A stretch of DNA of 64,000 bases, taken from assembly GCA_032209605.1 (NCBI GenBank), contig JASFXZ010000012.1, positions 806,001 to 870,000 of the forward strand. The letters are read 5' to 3'. This document shows positions 15,101-27,100 of the stretch, in pieces. A program made the position numbers and the translations under genes. Within the stretch, counting starts at the first letter, position 1, and every line of letters begins with the position of its first letter. Origin of the DNA: Mactromeris polynyma. Taxonomy: Eukaryota; Mollusca; Bivalvia; Venerida; Mactridae. The notes beneath the pieces were generated by a model. It made no database searches. It was not told the origin of the DNA and was given only the letters and a program-made list of their open reading frames with translations.

Positions 15101-18100
15101 CAAAATGGTCCTAGAGCTCTGGAGCTCTCATCTAAGACATGACGCATAAGTTTGACAAGTAGATAGGCATATCAATCCAAATGATATCAACACGGAGTAA
15201 AAACGTTGTATGAATAGGAGACTTGTGATTTAATAGAGCAATTTTCACTAAGATCAAAGACACAGTGTGGTGCTATCAGACACAGTGTGGTGCTATCAGA
15301 CACAGTGTGGTGCTATCAGACACAGTGTGGTGCTATCAGACACAGTGTGGTGCTATCAGACACAGTGTGGTGCTATCAGACACAGGGTGGTGTTATCAGA
15401 CACGGTGTGGTGCTATCAGACACGGTGTGGTGCTATCAGACACAGTGTGGTGCTATCAGACACAGTGTGGTGCTATCAGACACAGTGTGGTGCTATCAGA
15501 CACAGTGTGGTGCTTTCAGACACAGTGTGGTGCTATCAGACACAGTGTGGTGCTATCAGACACGGTGTGGTGCTATCAGACACAGTGTGGTGCTATCAGA
15601 CACAGTGTTGTGCTATCAGACACATAATGCATCCAAACCAACTTTTATGAGATACACATTTTGCTCAAATATGTTTAGGATTGGTGAAGAAAGGAAGTTG
15701 CAAAAGAGTCAATGTTTCTTTAGGAATAAGCCAAGTTTTTTTTATCCAAAATAATTGAGTTTTCAACTTTCTCTAGATTCCTCAAAGACCAACAGATCTA
15801 ATGAAGATGATGTACAAAATATGAGCCTTTACCATGATTGAGTAAGTATCGATTCACATCTAAAATATATAAATATAATAATATATTCCAACCATAATTG
15901 GGTAGAATATTATTGAGACAACTATTCTGATTTGTTTTTATGTGGACCAGGTGGAATAATAAGGTCCCTAAAGTGTTTACACTACTGTGGCATAGAGGTG
16001 ACATGTGTAGAATTATTTCCATCTCGTGGCCACAACTTACTAACTCGTTCCCACGACATACTAAGTCATGGCCGTGAGATAAAAATAATTTCACACATGT
16101 CACCTCTATGCCTCCGTATAACACACATCAAAATACAAGAAAAGTAGGAGTATTGGCATAGTTAAGTGTTGGTATTAAAAGCATGTAAATGGGGTTCTTA
16201 AGTTAATGAACATAGAAAAACTCACAGTAACAAGAGTTGTTCTCAATATCATATGCAGCAAAATTAAAAATCTTACATGTATCCCAGGCACCAAAAGCTG
16301 CAGTATGTAGACATTTTCTGGCAGCATTTAACATTGGGGTCACACTGCCTTGTGGAAAAACATCTGCCAAAATAAAAGTATAAGCAAATTCATTTACGAG
16401 ATTATCAAGGAAAATTCACGGAATTAAGGCAAAAAGTAGAATGGATACATTTATAATCAAATTTTAAAAAACATTCACAGAAAACAAAATATAGAACTAA
16501 GCTTTCATACAAATACTTTACAAGATCAGAAGGGAACAGTTATAAGATCAATGACCAGGATGTTTTACATAAAATAATAGGAACCTGGTATAAATTTGAT
16601 TAACAAATGTCTCCTGCATGAGTTTAATACAAAATTGTGCATGTTTTATCCAACAATGTTATGGAAAACTCGCAGGCTTTTAGACGGCAGAATTCTGGAA
16701 AGTAATTGTTTGTTTTCACAGAGTTTTCAAAACACCAATGAACTTCAAACAAACAAATTATTGCATAGCAGTTTAAATGCGTACTCAATAACAATACTGA
16801 CTCCACATACAGTACAATACATGCAATAGAATAATGGTATAGTCCCATAACTCAAACCTAGCTTAACAAACTCAAACCTAAGCATAGCAGGTAAGCAAGT
16901 TTTAGAGTAAATAGACAAACAGCTGAAACAAAACACTTTCTGAAAACACACAATTTGGCCCTTTATCAGAAAATCTCACAATTTGTATAGTGCGGTTTTA
17001 TTAAACGCAAACATGTGACTATATTACCTGGACCATTTCATTTCAAAATAGGTGTATTGAAATGTTCATGTTTGTCTGTAGGCTTGTAGGAGAAAAAGCC
17101 GCAGTTCTGTTTTGATAGAAAAGTTATTCAAACAGCAGTTAAAGCATTACGCACGAGAACATTTCCTTACCTAAATTAACATGGATTGGTCCTGAAAGTT
17201 CATACACCTGTTCACGGTCAATCTAACAGCACTATATAAGTATTTATAAATAAAGTGTTTGAATAAACTATGATTTATTATCAATCACAAACAAATCTTT
17301 ATCATTAATTGTATTACAGATAAGAACCATTGAGATAATACACGCAGTAGTAATATTAGAAATGAAAACATTATATAATATGACAGGAGCATGTTGCTTT
17401 CAGTAACACATTACAGCTGAAATATGTAAGGAATTTGTAACTAGTGTACTGTCAGATAATTCTTGCCAGCCACTCATAAATAATCATATAAATCTTTGTA
17501 TGTGAAGTATGAAAACAACTTTCAATACTGGTATTAAGTAGCATATGTCCCGTGGGAGGAGAAGGTCCATGGTTGTGCAGAAATGTGCCAATGGGAGGAG
17601 AAGGTCCATGGTTATGCACAAATGTGCCAATGGGAGGAGAAGGTCCATGGTTGTGCAGAAATGTGCCAATGGGAGGAGAAGGTCCATGGTTGTGCACAAA
17701 TGTGCCAATGGGAGGAGAAGGTCCATGGTTATGCACAAATGTGCCAATGGGAGGAGAAGGTCCATGGTTATGCACAAATGTGCCAACGGGAGGAGAAGGT
17801 CCATGGTTATGCAGAAATGTGCCAACGGGAGGAGAAGGTCCATGGTTGTGCAGAAATGTGCCAATGGGAGGAGAAGGTCCATGGTTATGCACAAATGTGC
17901 CAATGGGAGGAGAAGGTCCATGGTTGTGCAGAAATGTGCCAATGGGAGGAGAAGGTCCATGGTAGTGCAGAAATGTGCCAATGGGAGGAGAAGGTCCATG
18001 GTTATGCAGAAATGTGCCAACGGGAGGAGAAGGTCCATGGTTATGCAGAAATGTGCCAACGGGAGGAGAAGGTCCATGGTTGTGCAGAAATGTGCCAACG

Positions 18101-21100
18101 GGAGGAGAAGGTCCATGGTTGTGCAGAAATGTGCCAATGGGAGGAGAAGGTCCATGGTTATGCACAAATGTGCCAATGGGAGGAGAAGGTCCATGGTTAT
18201 GCACAAATGTGCCAATGGGAGGAGAAGGTCCATGGTTATGCAGAAATGTGCCAACGGGAGGAGAAGGTCCATGGTTATGCAGAAATGTGCCAACGGGAGG
18301 AGAAGGTCCATGGTTGTGCAGAAATGTGCCAACGGGAGGAGAAGGTCCATGGTTGTGCAGAAATGTGCCAATGGGAGGAGAAGGTCCATGGTTATGCAGA
18401 AATGTGCCAACGGGAGGAGAAGGTCCATGGTTGTGCAGAAATGTGCCAATGGGAGGAGAAGGTCCATGGTTATGCAGAAATGTGCCAACGGGAGGAGAAG
18501 GTCCATGGTTGTGCAGAAATGTGCAAATGGGAGAAGGTCCATGGTTGTGCAGAAATGTGCCAACGGGAGAAGGTCCATGGTTATGCACAAATGTGCCAAC
18601 GGGAGGAGACGGGTCATGGTTGTGCACAAATGTGCCAACGGGAGGAGAAGGTCCATGGTTGTGCAGAAATGTGCCAACGGGAGGAGAAAGTCCATGGTTG
18701 TGCAGAAATGTGCCAACGGGAGGAGAAGGTCCATGGTTATGCACAAATGTGCCAATGGGAGGAGAAGGTCCATGGTTGTGCAGAAATGTGCAAATGGGAG
18801 AAGGTCCATGGTTGTGCAGAAATGTGCCAACGGGAGAAGGTCCATGGTTATGCACAAATGTGCCAACGGGAGGAGACGGGTCATGGTTGTGCAGAAATGT
18901 GCCCGTGGGAGGAGAAGGGTCATGGTTGTGCACAAATGTGCCAACGGGAGGAGACGGGTCATGGTTGTGCAGAAATGTGCCCGTGGGAGGAGAAGGGTCA
19001 TGGTTGTGCACAAATGTGCCAACGGGAGGAGAAGGTCCATGGTTGTGCAGAAATGTGCCAACGGGAGGAGAAGGTCAATGGTTATGCACAAATGTGCCAA
19101 TGGGAGGAGAAGGTCCATGGTTGTGCAGAAATGTGCAAATGGGAGAAGGTCCATGGTTGTGCAGAAATGTGCCAACGGGAGAAGGTCCATGGTTATGCAC
19201 AAATGTGCCAACGGGAGGAGACGGGTCATGGTTGTGCAGAAATGTGCCCGTGGGAGAAGGGTCATGGTTGTGCACAAATGTGCCAACGGGAGGAGAAGGT
19301 CCATGGTTGTGCAGAAATGTGCCAACGGGAGGAGAAAATCCATGGTTGTGCACAAATGTGCCAACGGGAGGAGAAGGTCCATGGTTATGCACAAATGTGC
19401 CAATGGGAGGAGAAGGTCCATGGTTGTGCACAAATGTGCCAATGGGAGGAGAAGGTCCATGGTTGTGCACAAATGTGCCAATGGGAGGAGAAGGTCCATG
19501 GTTATGCACAAATGTGCCAATGGGAGGAGAAGGTCCATGGTTGTGCACAAATGTGCCAATGGGAGGAGAAGGTCCATGGTTTGTGCACAAATGTGCCAAT
19601 GGGAGGAGAAGGTCCATGGTTGTGCACAAATGTGCCAATGGGAGGAGAAGGTCCATGGTTTGTGCACAAATGTGCCAATGGGAGGAGAAGGTCCATGGTT
19701 GTGCAGAAATGTGCCAACGGGAGGAAAAGGTCCATGGTTGTGCAGAAATGTGCCAACGGGAGGAGAAAGTCCATGGTTATGCACAAATGTGCCAACGGGA
19801 GGAGAAGGTCCATGGTTGTGCACAAATGTGCAAATGGGAGGAGAAGGTCCATGGCTGTGCAGAAATGTGCCAACGGGAGGAGAAAATCCATGGTTGTGCA
19901 CAAATGTGCCAACGGGAGGAGAAGGTCCATGGTTATGCACAAATGTGCCAATGGGAGGAGAAGGTCCATGGTTGTGCACAAATGTGCCAACGGGAGGAGA
20001 AAATCCATGGTTGTGCACAAATGTGCCAACGGGAGGAGAAGGTCCATGGTTATGCACAAATGTGCCAATGGGAGGAGAAGGTCCATGGCTGTGCAGAAAT
20101 GTGCCAACGGGAGGAGAAAATCCATGGTTGTGCACAAATGTGCCAACGGGAGGAGAAGGTCCATGGTTATGCACAAATGTGCCAACGGGAGGAGAAAGTC
20201 CATGGTTATGCACAAATGTGCCAACGGGAGGAGAAGGTCCATGGTTGTGCACAAATGTGCCAATGGGAGGAGAAGGTCCATGGTTGTGCACAAATGTGCC
20301 AATGGGAGGAGAAGGTCCATGGTTGTGCAGAAATGTGCCAACGGGAGGAAAAGGTCCATGGTTGTGCAGAAATGTGCCAACGGGAGGAGAAAGTCCATGG
20401 TTATGCACAATTGTGCCAACGGGAGGAGAAGGTCCATGGTTGTGCACAAATGTGCAAATGGGAGGAGAAGGTCCATGGCTGTGCAGAAATGTGCCAGCGG
20501 GAGGTCCATGGTTGTGCAGAAAAATGTGCCAATGGGAGAAGAAGGTCCATGGTTGTGCAGAAATGTGCCCGTGGGAGGAGAAGGGTCATGGTTGTGCAGA
20601 AATGTGCCCGTGGGAGGAGAAGGGTCATGGTTGTGCACAAATGTGCCTAATGGAGGAGAAATGTCATGGTTGTGCAGAAATGTGCCCGTGGGAGGAGAAG
20701 GTCCATGGTTGTATACAAATAGAGTGGTAAAGATTAAAGAGAGCCAGCAGAGAAAAGTTGTAAACAAATCAAGACGCAGTATCAATACATAGTTGTATCA
20801 ATACATAGTTGTATAAACACATGGCTGTATCAACACATGGCTGTATCAATACATAGCTGTATCAATACATGGTTGTATCAATACATGGCTGTATCAACAC
20901 ATGGTTGTATCAATACATGGCTGTATCAACACATGGTTGTATCAATACATAGCTGTATCAACACATGGTTGTATCAACACATGGCTGTATCAACACAAAG
21001 TTGTATCAAAACATGGTTGTATCAAAACATAGTTATATCAAAACATGGCTGTATCAACACATAGTTGTATCAAAACATGGTTGTATCAATACATAGTTGT

Positions 21101-24100
21101 ATCAATACATAATTGTATCAATACATATTTGTATCAAAACATGGCTGTATCAATACATAGTTGTATCAAAACATGGTTGTATCAATACATAGTCGTATCA
21201 AAACATGGCTGTATCAACACATATTTGTATCAAAACATGGTTGTATCAATACATAGTTGTATCAATACACAATTGTATCAATACATAGTTGTATCAATAC
21301 ATAATTGAATCAATACATAGTTGTATCAATACATAATTGTATCAATACATAGTTGTATCAATACATAATTGTATCAATACATAGTTGTATCAATACATAA
21401 TTGTATCATTACATAGTTGTATCATTACATAATTGTATCAATACATAATTGTATCATTACATAGTTGTATCATTACATAGTTGTATCAATACATAATTGT
21501 ATCAATACATAGTTGTATCAATACATAATTGTATCATTACATAGTTGTATCATTACATAGTTGTATCAATACATAATTGTATCAATACATAGTTGTATCA
21601 TTACATAGTTGTATCAATACATAATTGTATCAATACATAGTTGTATCAATACATAATTGTATCAATACATAGTTGTATCAATACATAGTTGTATCAATAC
21701 ATGGCTGTATCAAAACATGGATGTATCAAAACATGGCTGTATCAATACATAGTTGTATCAATACATAGTTGTATCAATACATAATTGTATCAATACATAG
21801 TTGTATCAATACATAATTGAATCAACACATGGCTGTATAGTAACACATGGCTGAATCAACACATAGCTGTAGTAACACATGGCTGTATCAACACATAGAG
21901 GTATCAACGCATAGCTGCATTATATCAAAGCTGCACAAACATAAGGTTGGGTCAACAAATAGCTACAACAGCATATACAAGCATCACAATTGCTACATCA
22001 ACACAGAGCAACATCAACACATTTCAATATCAGCACATACAAGCACCAATTGACAGCTGCAACAAACATACATGCACTGGCACATAACTGATAATATGTG
22101 AATATTGTATTCCTCATTCCTTCATGTATCTCAATGAAAAAGGTGAATGAAAGGATTTTGACTTGACTTGCAGAGGAAATAGAGACTCAAAATGTCGCAT
22201 TACTTCTCTTCTCAGATGGCTACATTGTTTCCAACCACCCAAATTGAATTTCATTCCACTTAAGATCTTCTGTTAGTTTGACATGATGTTTTTCCATTTT
22301 AGACGCCAAAACAAACAAACGGGATTGGGACACACCATACAGGATGTTCTTATTTATCATTTTTGATTACGACCAGGGAATGAAATTAGCTTTAAGAAGT
22401 TTTTCAAACGTGTTGTCAAGTGAGAAATCATCACATTCAACAGTTTATGCTGTGCATTGTTTTCCATGACCGGGAAATATCTCCAAGGAAGTAAGTAGTT
22501 CAATATCCTATTTATAGACAAATTCAGCGAAATAAAATATCCCCAGTAAAAAATTCAGTGGAATACCACCGGTATACCACTGGAATACCACTGGTAATTC
22601 AGTGGAATACCGGCGGTAAATTTCTCTGGTATTCCACCAAAGTTTACCGCCGGTATTCCAGTGGAATACCGGCGGTATTCCAGTGGTATACCAGAGAAAT
22701 TTACCAGTGGTATTCCAGTGGAATACCAGTGGAATACCGGCGGTAAACTTTGGTGGAATACCAGAGAAATTTACCGCCGGTATTCCACTGAATTACCAGT
22801 GGTATTCCAGTGGTATACCAGAGAAATTTACCAGTGGTATTCCAGTGGAATACCGGCGGTAAACTTTCAGTGGAATACCAGATATTTTTACCGCCGGTAT
22901 TCCACTGAACGTTTAACGCTGGTATTCCAGTGGTATACCAGCAGTAAATTTCTCTGGTATACCACTGGAATACCAGCGTTAAACTTTCAGTGGTATTCCA
23001 CTGGAGTACCAGAGAAATTTACCACTGGTATACAACTGAAATATTGACAGAATCTGCAAATATTCCTAGCATAATGAGTTAAAACAACAGAACAAACTTG
23101 TGACCTGATTAATCTTGTGATTGCTTATTCAAACAACAAAAGTATACTATTTTACCCCATAGGAAGGGCAACACTTATACTATATCCATCTGTCTTCCAG
23201 AATAACAAAATAATTACATTTTAAAAATAAACTAACACATCCTCACAGGTAGTCACTTAGGACTTTTCCAGGACAATCTCCCTAGGGGTGGTAAGAATGA
23301 CAACCACTTAAAATTGGTGGGGATCAAAATCTGAATACAATTCTGGTGACTGATGGTCACTTTTTTCGACTGTCATTCCTATCCAGCAGGGAGATTTTCC
23401 TCAAGGTATGAAAAAGTGACAAAACAGACTCAAGAATAGAAGTAAATATTTTACATATTTGTGATAAAGCTGACTCAATATAGCATACACACATAATTAT
23501 CCTAGTTAACAAAATAAGACAAATCATTGTTTAACAATTTTACCTAAAAATAATTAATTTTACACATACTTTCATATGATCAGAACGTCACAACTGGCAA
23601 TTAAATATTAATCAAACTACATCATGAACAAAAATACTTGGTACTTAAAATGCAATGGTGACAATAATAAACACATTTTGTAAGAACACACCCAATGACC
23701 CATGTGACCATTACTGAAAACTGAAATTCTTAGAGAATTTAAAATGATACATTATTAAACAATAGAATTACAAATTCACACTTGAACTATTTCCATAATT
23801 CAGTAGATCTTTCTGTGAAGTCCATCCACGCACTCCACACATTTCTTTCTTCCATGGTATAAGTTGAACAAAATTAAATGCATTGAAGAGAATGTGTGTA
23901 ACCTAATGAGAGTTAAGAAACAAAGGTTTTTTGAAAGTCATTGGTGATTTTAACATCACCACACCAACATTCTTTCATCACCACACCAACATGTTTTTGC
24001 AGTGTCATCAACGGAAAACACTATGGGTAGATGCACCAATCTCTTCCTAGCTACCACAAAACCTCCAAGACTTTAAACAACCAGGGTGTTTTTGACACAT

Positions 24101-27100
24101 CTTTATTATTATCACCTCGTGAGTTATACAATTGTCTGAAATATAAAACATAAATTTACTTCTAACTTGAGAAGATACAAACAACATATTGAACAAATCA
24201 CATTAAAACTAGCTGCCAAACCAAAGAATAAACAATTTGGTAAAAATTAACGATTTCTCTTTTAATAAATCACAACTGTAAGTAAACCTTGACAAGATCA
24301 AAAGCGGAATGCATAAAATTGCTCTTCACATTAAATTATTGTCATCATAATTAATTCTCAATGTTAGGAAATAAAAGAATGACGCCAGTAACCGTTTAGG
24401 AATGCTACGGGGCGAAATGACTTGAGTACGAATCAACCATTCCTCACGTAAGTGCAGATTTGAACACGTATTTTAAATGATTTTCTTGAAACAGGTACTG
24501 TACTTTAGCTCTTATTTACTCATGCAATCGTATGGAATTAATTACGATAAGTGCCAGCAACCACAACACCCGATTCAACAGTTTTCAAGCTAGCATGAGT
24601 GATTCATTCGAAAAAATGGACGGTTACGCAGCGTTCTTTTGTCGTTTTGGTCGGGGAAATAACAGTCTGAAATTCGCCGCTGCCACCAATCTTATATATC
24701 CGACAGTGTTCAAACAAGCATACAGTTACACTTACCTGCACCATTGGTAGGTTTTACTTGTTCTGCGGAACCTTTTATTAGGTATTATCGTCAATTTTAG
24801 AACAGCCATCGGCGGGCAATTCTCCCGCTTCTCTCACCAAATGTAAACACGCCGGGTTTAAAAGTAAGTAATACCGGTCCCGACCAAATACGGTACGCAG
24901 TTCTTTGACGTACGACATATATACGCGTTTACGAGGAAGAGATGTTATTCGGATCATTCTTGAGTATTAAATACAACAACTGATTATTCCACGTAAAATT
25001 TTGCAACAAATAATAATTTTAATGTCTGAAAAAGTCCGTCAGTGTTTTTGAGAAATAATCATAAACGTCTGAATAGTTAATATTTAATTCAGAAATATTC
25101 AGCAAATGTACAAAAAATGGCCGTCCCGTAAAGTTTGATTCAGAAATATACAGTTTGAATACACAGGTTAACAGTTTCAAAAGGCACTACACTCCCCCCA
25201 TTTTTATCAGAAAAATTCAAACAGTTTTTTTCATGAGGGATGCCATTTTGGATTATTGCTTACCAGTGGTATTCCACTGGTGTTACACTGGAATTCCAGT
25301 GGATTTTTGTTTACCACTGGAATGCAGTGGTATTCCACTGGAATTCCAGTGGATTTATGTTTACCACTGGAATGCAGTGGTATTCCACTGGAATTCCAGT
25401 GGATTTATGTTTACCACTGGAATGCAGTGGAATTACAGTGGAATGCAGTGGAATTCCAGTGGAATTATGCTTTCCACTGGAATGCAGTGGTATTCCACTG
25501 GTATTCCACTGACTTTTTTACTGGGGATATGTAACAAGGATATTGGCTGAACCAATGGATATTCCCCGAAGTATCATAATTAGAGGGTGGAAAATGTATA
25601 AATAAGGTTACAGTTAAATTGAGAAAGTGAAAAAATTGAATTACATGAGAGCCATGATGGCCCTGAATCGCTGACCTGGCTGCCTGAAAAATCTTGTAAT
25701 ATGGTCCCTATGTCACAGGGTGCAACATATTCTCATAAAGTAAGCAAAACATTTCCAGCATGTGAAGAGTATAAAGCACTTTAATTATACTTATGTATAC
25801 ATATCAACAAAGTGACCCGCACCCTGGCAGCAAAGCAGGGCAGTAAATTACATGGAGGCATGTAGGCAGTTGCCTCCTATTGCGGGCTGAAAAAAAAATC
25901 ATTTTTTGTCTAAAAAGGGTCCAAAATTCCAGGGGAGGCAATTTACGGCCCTGCAAAGTGACCTGCACCCCGGCAGCAAAGTGACCCGCACCCTGGCAGC
26001 AAAGTGACCTGCACCCCGGCAGCAAAGTGACCCGCACCCTGGCAGCAAAGTGACCTGCACCCCGGCAGCAAAGTTTTAACAAATCAAAATAATTTGAATT
26101 GGGCCAGTTAAAAGACGCTGGCAACTTCACTTTATGTGAATTAACATAGCTACATGATTCGTTGGATTGAATGAAAACAATGAGATGGTTTGACATATAA
26201 GTCTGAAACAATGTACCATCTGCGACACGTAATGTCTCCAATATAACATTTATTGAATACATACATACCAGAATAGTGACCTCATAACTTTAGACAGTGT
26301 TAGCATATTTATGTAGATGTGAAGTTTAACAATTTGGAGTGTATGTAAAGGCGTAATTCCATTAGAACAAACCCTACACCAATGTTATATGTACACTCAG
26401 TGGGTTTCAAACCTAGTGCAGCTTTACAAACCTGGCTTGGGTTCAGGCAAGATTATGGGCACTCCAGGATCAGGGTATCTAGGGTCAATAGGGTGATGAC
26501 TCATGTTTAAGGGCCCTATAAATACACACATATATATTAGTCATACAAAACCTTAAAAAGACTTATCTCTACCAGAAGTTAAATCGGTATAATATTCTAC
26601 ATGATGACTAAATGAGAGAGTATTAAAAATGTCACAACAGCAAAATGTTATATCATCAATTATTTGATATCCCCTAATAAAGTTTTCATTTCCGACCAAA
26701 CTTTAAAATCTTGACCTTCCTAAACTGTACATATACCAAGTGTATGTTTTATAATACTTAGGCTAAATATTTATATAATAATATACACATTAAACACAGT
26801 ACACTGGAAACATATGAAACTGTAATCTTCAAATTAAAACATTGGAACTAATATGACAGCCAGTTGTATAGAAATTATCAAATTGTTTCCAAAACAGCAC
26901 CGACTTTAAGTTCAGTTTTGATGAGATCTTAAAGCTCGCACAAATAAATTTAGATGCCATCCATCAAACCCACAGGAGAGGGATCTAGGACTTAGGTACA
27001 ATGTTTCATGGAAAATATCTTATAAATACAAACTTTGTAACTATACGGTACTATTGCAGGATCCACTCTCTGATATGGATTGATAGATGGTTGAAAAGAC

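Larger units (their letters stand above)
23041..25257. other. core of the foldback-like element, no transposase recognised
   Basis: AT-rich sequence with a nested hairpin repeat (23249-23421) and a locally CpG-richer part (about 24360-24960). In that part a perfect donor (GTGCAG|GTAAGTG) is preceded on the minus strand by a leader-like stretch. No ORF above 75 codons; nothing resembling a DDE transposase. Confidence 0.4.
22537..25530. mobile_element. foldback-like element with palindromic tandem arms
   Basis: Outer ends atatccccagtaaaaaattc (22537) and, inverted, at 25511-25530 match over about 30 bp with one mismatch. Immediately inside each end is an arm of short repeats built on the palindromes TTCCAGTGGAA and TTCCACTGGAA: left arm 22557-23040, right arm 25258-25515. 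The 2.2-kb core between them has no recognisable transposase. The flanking ATAT on both sides could be a 4-bp target duplication or part of the ends. Architecture resembles foldback/Galileo-type elements, whose inverted ends are arrays; family assignment is inference. Confidence 0.65.

Noticed and set aside
15265..15754. Three overlapping plus ORFs
   Set aside because: All are the 20-bp array read in the three frames.
17484..20792. ORFs of 890-1069 codons on both strands
   Set aside because: They are the 39-bp minisatellite read in stop-free frames, overlap each other completely, and lie inside a CCDC142 intron.
24532..24750. Transposase for the foldback-like element
   Set aside because: The 72-codon frame has no DDE-like motifs and is too short; it overlaps the CpG-richer leader on the other strand.
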